Source: Candidatus Hydrogenedentota bacterium (lineage in GTDB: Bacteria > Hydrogenedentota > Hydrogenedentia > Hydrogenedentiales > CAITNO01). From it: a stretch of 9,756 nt of DNA. The first letter of the stretch is position 1. The number at the start of each line of letters is the position of its first letter. Of this stretch, positions 1-5,019 are shown piece by piece. Both the position numbers and the translations under genes were made by a program. Under the pieces are notes generated by a model. That model did no database searches and was not told the DNA's origin. It was given only the letters and a program-made list of their open reading frames with translations. The stretch spans positions 1-9,756 of the forward strand of contig CAIXUF010000951.1 in the NCBI GenBank assembly GCA_903922535.1, given 5' to 3'.

Positions 1-203
1 ATGGATCCACCGCCGTGGGACTCTTCAACCGGGCCGAGACGGAACAGCCCGTTAAGGTGGCCTGGAGCGAGATCGGCCTGAAGGGAAAAGAGCACGTGCG
101 CGACCTGTGGCGGCAGAAGGACTTGGGCGTAATGGAGGAGTCGTGCAGCGTGCCGGTGACACGCAACGGGGTTGTGCTGTTGCGGGTCTCGGCGGCAGAA
201 TAG
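1..203 (+). CDS. Alpha-galactosidase (GH27 family), C-terminal end, partial
   Basis: Only the last 66 codons are present; the reading frame enters from the left edge (first full codon at 3) and ends at TAG 201-203. The peptide reads GSTAVGLFNRAE, then VKVAWSEIGLKG, VRDLWRQKDLG and NGVVLLRV. This is the pattern of the C-terminal beta-sandwich domain of GH27 alpha-galactosidases, in which a GLFN segment, a W..LGL..G segment and a VRDLW segment precede a final G.VL.RV strand. Known members hydrolyse terminal alpha-1,6-linked galactose from galacto-oligosaccharides, galactomannans or glycolipids. The catalytic TIM barrel with its two aspartates lies outside the window, so activity cannot be judged. 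It runs in the same direction as the Gfo/Idh/MocA gene 122 bp downstream and may be cotranscribed with it. The GTG at 15 is an internal codon, not a start. The family call is fairly sure; substrate is unknown. Confidence 0.8.
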   Translation, partial: GSTAVGLFNRAETEQPVKVAWSEIGLKGKEHVRDLWRQKDLGVMEESCSVPVTRNGVVLLRVSAAE

Positions 204-228
204 GAGAACACGTGACGAATGGGAAACG

Positions 229-259
229 TCCCCCTAAATCCCCCTTCAAAGGGGGACTT
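229..259 (+). repeat. 31-bp dispersed repeat with GC hairpin, copy 1
   Basis: This stretch is identical over 31 bp to 1592-1622. Its right part (239-256) is an inverted repeat: TCCCCC, a six-base TTCAAA loop, then GGGGGA. There is no T-run after the stem on the plus strand, so it is a poor classical terminator, though the hairpin may still protect mRNA 3' ends. It sits 25 bp after the stop of the GH27 gene and 66 bp before the next start. From memory, similar CCCCCTAAATCCCCC / AAAGGGGGAC elements occur in many copies in various environmental bacterial genomes; this was not checked here. Confidence 0.75.
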
Positions 260-325
260 TGAGGGTTCACGGGTAAGTTTGGTTTTGATCGCTTGGGAAC
301 AGCCAAGAACAACAGGAGTCATGCC

Positions 326-1525
326 ATGACACAGTCCATTTCACGCCGAAGCTTCTTTCAGGGTGCCGCGACCGGGGTCGGCCTGCTGGCGCTGGGCGGG
401 GCGGCAGCAGCCGCGGACAAGCCCATACAGGGATTTGAGGACACGAAGAGCACGGCCGCGAAGGACAAGCAGTGGGTACCCCTGTCGGATCGCAAGGTGC
501 GGGTCGGCCTGGTGGGGTACGGTGTGTGCCAGTTCGGCGCGGCCTTTGGCTTCCAGAACCACCCCAACGTGGAGGTGGTTGCCGTCAGCGATCTGATTCC
601 AGAGCGGTGCGCCGCGATGGCCAAGGTGTGCAATTGCGAAAAGACCTATCCGTCCCTTGAGGAAATGGTCAAGGACCCGAAGATAGAGGCCATTTTCGTG
701 GCCACCGACGCCCCCAGCCACCCCCGGCACTGTATTGAGGTGCTCAAGCACGGCAAGCATGTGGCCAGTGCGGTGCCCGCCGTGTTCGGCAGTCTGGAAG
801 AGGCGGACATGCTGTTCGAGGCGGTCAAGTCGTCCGGGCTCAATTACATGATGTTCGAAACGACCAGTTTTCACAACGACACCTACGCCATGCGCCAAAT
901 CTTCAACGCGGGCGGGTTCGGCAAGATGATGTACACGGAGGGCGAGTACTACCACTTCATGGAGACGCCGATCGACTCGTACAAGGGCTGGCGGATCGGC
1001 CTGCCGCCGCAGTGGTATCCCACGCACTCCAACGCCTACTACACGGCGGTCACGGGCGGGAGTTTTACCGAGGTGTCCTGCATGGCCATGCCGAGCCTGA
1101 TCCCCCAATTCCAGCCGGGCGCCAACCGTTACGACAACACGTTCGCCACGGAAATCGCCCTGTTCCGCACCAGTGAGGGCGGCATGGCGCGCATGGCCGT
1201 GAGCTGGGACACGCCGGGACACGGCGGCGAGATGGGGCGCGTGCGCGGGCAGAAAGGGTCCATGTGGGACATGACCTTTGAGGGTTCAGGCGACATTTCG
1301 GGCATCACGCTTGAAAAGCCGCCCCTGCCGCCGGGCGTGGAGGCGGGCGGCCACGGCGGTTCGCACGGCTATCTTTGCGAGGAGTTCGTCAACTCCATTC
1401 TCCAAGCCCGGACCCCGCTGGTGAACATCGCCTGGGCGCTGAACATGACCGTCGCGGGCATCGTGGCCCACCAATCGGCGCTCAAGGGCGGCGAGTTGAT
1501 GAAGATACCGCAGTACACGCTGTAG
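326..1525 (+). CDS. Tat-exported Gfo/Idh/MocA-family protein with atypical active site
   Basis: The product is 399 aa. The start at ATG 326 follows AGGAG at 314-318 with 7-bp spacing and places a Tat signal at the N-terminus (SRRSFFQG, residues 6-13, then a hydrophobic Ala/Gly/Leu run to about 30). An upstream in-frame TTG at 293 lacks this logic. The Rossmann domain begins at about residue 57 with VRVGLVGYG; the dinucleotide loop is GYGVCQFG (64-71), so the third Gly of GxGxxG is a Gln (69). D89 ends beta-2 in VAVSD, as in NAD-preferring members. The usual EKP motif is replaced by SAVPAV (148-153), so the catalytic Lys is absent. YPTH (231-234) and HGGSHGYL (343-350) lie in the C-terminal alpha/beta domain. 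Family members oxidise or reduce sugars with NAD(P); GH109 enzymes share the fold, a Tat signal, a xVPA variant and a YPTH histidine, so a NAD-dependent glycosidase-like or 3-dehydrogenase role is possible. Family call firm, reaction unknown. Confidence 0.9.
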   Translation: MTQSISRRSFFQGAATGVGLLALGGAAAAADKPIQGFEDTKSTAAKDKQWVPLSDRKVRVGLVGYGVCQFGAAFGFQNHPNVEVVAVSDLIPERCAAMAKVCNCEKTYPSLEEMVKDPKIEAIFVATDAPSHPRHCIEVLKHGKHVASAVPAVFGSLEEADMLFEAVKSSGLNYMMFETTSFHNDTYAMRQIFNAGGFGKMMYTEGEYYHFMETPIDSYKGWRIGLPPQWYPTHSNAYYTAVTGGSFTEVSCMAMPSLIPQFQPGANRYDNTFATEIALFRTSEGGMARMAVSWDTPGHGGEMGRVRGQKGSMWDMTFEGSGDISGITLEKPPLPPGVEAGGHGGSHGYLCEEFVNSILQARTPLVNIAWALNMTVAGIVAHQSALKGGELMKIPQYTL

Positions 1526-1591
1526 GCCGGACAGGAACCTGCTTTCGCCCGAGGCCGTCACTGCCAAACACGGGCCGCGAGCGGAAGCACA

Positions 1592-1622
1592 TCCCCCTAA
1601 ATCCCCCTTCAAAGGGGGACTT
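1592..1622 (+). repeat. 31-bp dispersed repeat with GC hairpin, copy 2
   Basis: An exact second copy of 229-259 in the same orientation, 1363 bp away, so the two copies bracket the Gfo/Idh/MocA gene. The hairpin part is 1602-1619. It lies between the convergent ends of that gene (stop at 1525) and the ceramidase-like gene (stop at 1659), where it could form a two-way transcript end. No U-tract follows on either strand. A run of eight C (1641-1648) follows 18 bp later. Confidence 0.75.
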
Positions 1623-1658
1623 GAAGACACGCGCGCCAGTCCCCCCCCAGTTGCCAGG

Positions 1659-3110
1659 TTACTTTTGGGTTTCGGCCGATTTTGTGTCCGCCAGCTTCCC
1701 AAGCAGGCCGAGCGATGCGCGGACGATTTCTTCGCCTGAAACGGGGTCCAGGAAACTGCTGCGGGCCGTGCGCATCTCGTAGCCGCCCTCGTGGAAGGCG
1801 GCCTCGGTGGGCACGTATCCGCAGTAGCCGTTTGCCAGTTCAACAACCAGCGCCGGCTTCCACGGGGCGTCCTTCTTGATTTCCAGGCCGAGCGCGCAGA
1901 AGTATTCCGCCGGGTTGGAGACTATCGCCGCCGCGCCAATGCGCAGCGCCTGAACCTCCACGTCGACCGTGGGCGATTTCGCCTTTATGGCGCGGAGAAG
2001 GTCGGCCTCGTTGCGGTAGATCTCTTCGTGTCCCGTGCCCAACCCCGCGGCTGGCTTTTCGCGCGCAAGCAGTTCATCGTCCGAGGCGGCAAGATCGCGG
2101 ATGGGCAGCGCAAGGTGTTGGTAGGCGGCCGCAAGCGGGGCGCCGGCGGCGTATTCCGTGCGTGCGAGCACTTTCAGGACTTCGGCGCCCACGGTCATGC
2201 CCACACGGCGGGACCATGCCTCGCCAAACTCGGACAGGCGGGGATTCTGGTTGTCCACCTGGGTGACGTCGCCGCAGGCGCCGTTGAGAAAGACAACGCC
2301 CGCTTCGGCGCCCATGCAGCCGCGGACCGTTTGGCGCAGATAGCACGGCCAGTCCGCCGAGATGAGGTTGCCTCCCATGGTCGTGCCGTGCAGCGCGTAG
2401 TTCACCACGCAGCCCAGGAATTGGCCCTGCATGTCCTGGACGGCAATCACGGCCACTTCCGGGTCAATCGGTCCCGCAGGCCCTACAATCTCCGGATTCA
2501 TCTTACCCGGGTGCGTCTTGACCGTACCGTCTTTCATCTTGAAACGGCGGTTGAACCCGACCGAGTCCTCCTTTCCCGACCCGGAACCCACGCGAACCTC
2601 GACCATGTTGTCGATGGCTTTCACCACGGTTTGCGTGATGTGTTCCGCAACGGTCTTGCAGTAGGCGGGGTCGCTCGCGACACGGAAACATTCCACCACG
2701 GGGCCGCCGTTGTGGGTGTGACTGGCCCCAACCATGATGTTCGCGGCCGGTATGCCGCACTGGGTCTGGATCTGGTTGCGCGCCTCACTCACCACTTCGG
2801 CGGGAATCATGATCAGGTCGACGCCGACGACGGCAAGCTTCTCGGTCTCGTTCTCAAAGCAGACGGCCTCAATCCAAAGGGGGTCGTGAATGCCCTTGCT
2901 GAAGGACTTTTCAAAGCCGCCGGGCACTTCCGCACCCACCGGAGGGGTAATGTCTGTCCGCGCGAAACCCGCGTACAGGGCAGGCTGGGACGTGGAAGGT
3001 GCCGGAGTTCCGGCATCGTCCGCCGCCATTGCGGCCCAGGCGACGGCAATGACGCACACTGCAAGACAGAATGAGAACATCCGCAGGCTTCGACTCCTTG
3101 AAACTTCCAT
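1659..3110 (-). CDS. Secreted neutral/alkaline ceramidase-like metallohydrolase
   Basis: The product is 483 aa. The start at 3110 is chosen because AAGGAG lies about 7 bp upstream and a Sec signal peptide follows (basic MEVSRSRSLR, hydrophobic core to about 26, likely cut near AMAA|DD at 30/31); a longer in-frame version from 3236 adds 42 residues with no such logic. Neutral-ceramidase N-domain signs are GFARTDITPPVG (48-59), GGF..GIHDPLW (64-79), the zinc-site SHTHNGG (130-136), NYALHGTTMGG (237-247), NGACGDVTQ (276-284), NPAEYF (399-404) and NGYCGYVPTE (427-436). By comparison with Pseudomonas ceramidase, likely zinc ligands are H131 (or H133), H241, E402 and Y432. The nucleophilic Ser of the GDVSPN motif is Thr283 here, and the Pro/Asn are lost. 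True ceramidases are longer, with an extra C-terminal domain that is missing. The substrate may therefore not be ceramide; members of this shorter group are common in polysaccharide-degrading bacteria and uncharacterised. Convergent with the Gfo/Idh/MocA gene. Confidence 0.85.
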   Translation of the reverse strand: MEVSRSRSLRMFSFCLAVCVIAVAWAAMAADDAGTPAPSTSQPALYAGFARTDITPPVGAEVPGGFEKSFSKGIHDPLWIEAVCFENETEKLAVVGVDLIMIPAEVVSEARNQIQTQCGIPAANIMVGASHTHNGGPVVECFRVASDPAYCKTVAEHITQTVVKAIDNMVEVRVGSGSGKEDSVGFNRRFKMKDGTVKTHPGKMNPEIVGPAGPIDPEVAVIAVQDMQGQFLGCVVNYALHGTTMGGNLISADWPCYLRQTVRGCMGAEAGVVFLNGACGDVTQVDNQNPRLSEFGEAWSRRVGMTVGAEVLKVLARTEYAAGAPLAAAYQHLALPIRDLAASDDELLAREKPAAGLGTGHEEIYRNEADLLRAIKAKSPTVDVEVQALRIGAAAIVSNPAEYFCALGLEIKKDAPWKPALVVELANGYCGYVPTEAAFHEGGYEMRTARSSFLDPVSGEEIVRASLGLLGKLADTKSAETQK

Positions 3111-3137
3111 GGTCCATCTCCTTTCTTGAGTTGCCCC

Positions 3138-3160
3138 ATTGTACCGAAATACTCGGGTAC
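3138..3160 (-). promoter_or_regulatory. Candidate -10 box and overlapping inverted repeat upstream of ceramidase-like gene
   Basis: On the minus strand TACAAT (3143-3138) is a five-of-six match to the sigma70 -10 box and would start a transcript with a leader of roughly 20 nt before ATG 3110. There is no good -35 at 17 bp (GGCGGT). The -10 box overlaps GTACC-N10-GGTAC (3141-3160), a short inverted repeat that could be an activator or repressor site. The lack of a -35 fits an activator-dependent promoter, but this is inference from short motifs. Confidence 0.35.
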
Positions 3161-3217
3161 ACCGCCGCCCTGATACCACTCCCCCTGCGGCGGGAATCCG
3201 CACCCGTTGCCGCCGTG

Positions 3218-3247
3218 TTGCCGTCAATTTGTCCAAGAAACTAAAAT
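3218..3247 (+). promoter_or_regulatory. Candidate sigma70-like promoter facing the pseudopilin-like gene
   Basis: TTGCCG (3218-3223) and TAAAAT (3242-3247) are separated by 18 bp, a fair match to TTGACA and TATAAT. Transcription would begin near 3254 and give a leader of about 240 nt containing the palindrome and the tandem repeat. No other good pair was seen closer to the start at 3497. Confidence 0.3.
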
Positions 3248-3296
3248 GTCGGGTACTCGGAGCTTCTGTTCAGCCTGGAAACGGCAGAAGGGTCGA

Positions 3297-3318
3297 CCAT
3301 GGCTTACTTAAGTCATGG
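3297..3318. repeat. 22-bp near-perfect palindrome
   Basis: CCATGGCTTA and TAAGTCATGG flank a central CT. The arms pair over 10 bp with a single G-T mismatch/wobble. In RNA the loop would be too tight unless the innermost pairs open. It runs directly into the TGGAC tandem repeat, whose first unit reuses its last bases, so the two may form one element. Confidence 0.55.
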
Positions 3319-3356
3319 ACTCTATGGACTTTATGGACGGCATGGACGATATGGAC
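3316..3356 (+). repeat. 9-bp tandem repeat TGGACnnnA, about 4.5 units
   Basis: Units start at 3316, 3325, 3334, 3343 and 3352. Each begins TGGAC; the variable parts are TCTA, TTTA, GGCA, GATA, and the fifth unit breaks off in TTAA. The strict 9-bp step with conserved TGGAC and a final A suggests a structured element rather than chance. The unit length allows repeated Trp-Thr-X in one frame, but there is no plausible gene around it. From memory, comparable TGGACnnnA (GTCCAnnnT) arrays recur between genes in planctomycete-like genomes; their function is unknown. Confidence 0.7.
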
Positions 3357-3496
3357 TTAACCCGGCGGGCGATTCGGATTTGTGTCCATTCTTTTCCGCA
3401 AAGTCTATGGCATTCATGACTTCGAAAGATTCTCCCTGAAGCCGACAGCCGTTCTTGGGTTCAGTTGACAAACCGGCAGGACATGAGGATGGGTCC

Positions 3497-4132
3497 ATGA
3501 TGAAGAGACAGGGATATGGTTTCAGTCTGGTGGAACTGCTCGTCTGCATGGCAATCATCTCCATCTTGGCGGCCATGTACATGGTGGCCCTCGGAAAGGC
3601 GCGGCGAAAGGCAGAGGGAGTCGTGGTCAAGGAAAGCTTTCGGCAGGAAAGTATCGGGCGATTTGCGGGCACCGCCAACAGCGTTCATAACCAAAACGCG
3701 ATGCAAACGGCACGTGATCGCTACAGAGATGCGTTCCGAAAGCCGATGGAGACATCCAATGGACCGTTCTGGGCCACGGAAGTGCTCTGCGAAATCGAAG
3801 ATGAGCGATCTTTCAGGGCGTACTGGAACACCGTCATTAATCCGGCGGCACAGGGAGACCTCGAGTTTCGCGGGGACACGCTGGTGGCCCATGACGAAAG
3901 CGGCGCCGAGTTCCTGTTAAAGCCATGCACTCCGATGGGCAGGATTGGACCGCCCGTGCCCGTCAGTTGGGAGTTTCTGTCCACGGATTTGCGCGAGACA
4001 AGCTCCGGCTCGCTTGGCACCACTGTGAGTTACAGTGACGGGCATGTCGACTACATACCCTACCCGGGCGACTACCCCGCGTGCCGTGCCGTCGCCGAAC
4101 TGTCACACCGGTTTATGCAAGGCAGAACCTGA
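3497..4132 (+). CDS. Prepilin-type (type IV pilin/pseudopilin-like) protein
   Basis: The product is 211 aa. It starts at ATG 3497 (or the adjacent ATG 3500), with GAGG at 3485-3488 eight bases upstream; an in-frame TTG at 3455 would only lengthen the leader. The class III signal is clear: a basic MMKRQGYG leader, a prepilin peptidase cut expected between G8 and F9, then FSLVELLVCMAIISILAAM with Glu at +5, followed by a basic KARRKAE helix. The rest is a soluble domain ending in SYSDGHVDYIPYPG (178-191), like the DGHV end of the abundant planctomycete-type prepilin-like proteins, but without the upstream His of their H-X9-DG motif. Such proteins are inserted in the inner membrane and may assemble into pseudopili or act singly. 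No secretion or pilus gene is next to it, so it is an orphan here. Codon use looks less GC-rich than its neighbours by eye. Confidence 0.88.
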   Translation: MMKRQGYGFSLVELLVCMAIISILAAMYMVALGKARRKAEGVVVKESFRQESIGRFAGTANSVHNQNAMQTARDRYRDAFRKPMETSNGPFWATEVLCEIEDERSFRAYWNTVINPAAQGDLEFRGDTLVAHDESGAEFLLKPCTPMGRIGPPVPVSWEFLSTDLRETSSGSLGTTVSYSDGHVDYIPYPGDYPACRAVAELSHRFMQGRT

Positions 4133-4137
4133 CCGAG

Positions 4138-4157
4138 GGCAGACAAGAATGTCTGCC
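4138..4157. terminator. 7-bp-stem hairpin between convergent genes
   Basis: GGCAGAC (4138-4144), loop AAGAAT, GTCTGCC (4151-4157): a perfect 7-bp stem 6 bp after the pseudopilin-like stop and 46 bp beyond the stop of the leftward DUF1080 gene. It is placed to end transcripts from both sides. There is no T-run on either strand, so it may instead be a dispersed palindromic element; similar GCAGACAAGAATGTCTGC words recur in other environmental genomes from memory, unchecked. Confidence 0.5.
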
Positions 4158-4202
4158 GCACACTGGCATGTGGCAACTTCCGGTCAGGACGTGACCGCCG
4201 GA

Positions 4203-4991
4203 CTACAGTTTCTTTAGTCGAATGTCTTTGAACTGCACCTTCATGGGGGGGCCACTATGGAGTTGCAGGGCCAGAATGCCGGACAGGTCCAACTGGGCGG
4301 GATCGTTGTCAAGCACCTCGGCCACCAGGCGGCCGTTCACCTTGAGGGTCATGGTGGTGCCCTTGCAAATGAGATCGTACTCGTGCCATTGGTCAAGGCT
4401 GAACCGGGCCGGGCCGGTGGCTCCGTCTATGGGCGTGACGGTCTTCTGTCCTGCCGTGTCGAAAACAGCCCGTTCCCCGCGCCACGCAAGTGTCTCGCGG
4501 CCATGTTCGTCGTAGAGGCGGACACACCACGGGGTTCCGGTGTTGTTGTCCACCTGGTAGCCGCGGCAGTCATCGGTGATCTTGCCGTTGAAAATTTCGC
4601 TGCGGTATTGGAAACCGGAATTGACATCCTTGTCGCTTATGATGCGATGCACCAGCTTGAGTTCAAAGTCACCCAGCTTGCCGCCCTGATAGACGAGGTA
4701 GTGGTTCCGCTCCGTCGGGTGCTCCGCCGTAATCTTGCCGGTGATGGCTCCGTCTTCGACGGACCAGAAGCTCATGTCGGCCGCCGCCCACCCATTCAGC
4801 GACTTTCCGTCAAAAACAGACGCAAAGCCCTGCTCTTTGGCAGGTGGCGGCAATGGATCCGGTGTCACCGAGACTTCTGCGGCGGGCTTTGCGGGACTCT
4901 TCTCTGTCACTGCTTTTGCCTTGGTCGAACAGGCGTACAGACACACAGCAACACACACGAACACACAAAGACACAGACCCCTGCTTGTCAT
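4203..4991 (-). CDS. DUF1080 (3-keto-disaccharide hydrolase fold) lipoprotein
   Basis: The product is 262 aa. It starts at 4991 with GGGAG nine bases upstream. Residues 5-21 form a hydrophobic segment rich in Cys and Val ending in LYAC (lipobox-like, lipidated Cys at 21), followed by a Lys/Pro/Ala-rich tether to about 54. The single DUF1080 jelly-roll domain shows FASVFDGKSLNGW (56-68), FWSVEDGAITG (75-85), NSGFQYRS (124-131), GYQVDNN (144-150), WHEYDLICKG (202-211), LKVNG (216-220) and a final LQLHSGPPMKVQFKDIRLK (242-260). This is nearly the whole usual length. The fold is that of concanavalin-like lectin/glucanases; characterised relatives cleave 3-keto-glycosides, others may only bind sugar. 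It lies 28 bp after the exported isomerase-like gene on the same strand, so the two are very likely one operon. Predicted location is the outer-membrane or periplasmic face. Substrate unknown. Confidence 0.88.
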   Translation of the reverse strand: MTSRGLCLCVFVCVAVCLYACSTKAKAVTEKSPAKPAAEVSVTPDPLPPPAKEQGFASVFDGKSLNGWAAADMSFWSVEDGAITGKITAEHPTERNHYLVYQGGKLGDFELKLVHRIISDKDVNSGFQYRSEIFNGKITDDCRGYQVDNNTGTPWCVRLYDEHGRETLAWRGERAVFDTAGQKTVTPIDGATGPARFSLDQWHEYDLICKGTTMTLKVNGRLVAEVLDNDPAQLDLSGILALQLHSGPPMKVQFKDIRLKKL

Positions 4992-5019
4992 TAGAGCATT
5001 CTCCCTTTAGCTGGTGGAT

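Larger units (their letters stand above)
3111..3496. other. 386-bp noncoding region between divergent genes
   Basis: No convincing gene lies here. The stretch separates the ceramidase-like gene (leftward) from the pseudopilin-like gene (rightward). It holds a -10-like box for the left gene, a sigma70-like pair for the right gene, an imperfect inverted repeat CTTCTG/CAGAAG (3263-3290, 16-base loop), a 22-bp palindrome (3297-3318) and a 9-bp tandem repeat (3316-3356). Positions 3360-3480 show nothing recognisable. The open frame through the tandem repeat (3139-3360) encodes repeated Trp-Thr and looks accidental. Confidence 0.6.

Noticed and set aside
212..262. A 16-codon frame from GTG with AGGAG just upstream, at the end of the GH27 gene
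   Set aside because: The AGGAG overlaps the GH27 stop and spacing is plausible, but most of the frame is the 31-bp dispersed repeat, so coding is very unlikely.
259..290. Possible promoter for the Gfo/Idh/MocA gene (TTGAGG and TAAGTT)
   Set aside because: Spacing is about 9 bp, far from 17, and no better pair was found; read-through from the GH27 gene is as likely.
1641..1648. Run of eight C, possible phase-variation tract
   Set aside because: It lies between two convergent stop codons, outside any coding frame and away from a promoter, so slippage there would change no product.
3139..3360. A 73-codon plus-strand frame ending in repeated Trp-Thr
   Set aside because: The Trp-Thr run is only the 9-bp TGGAC repeat read in one frame; the start is a TTG with no ribosome-binding site and it overlaps the ceramidase-like promoter.
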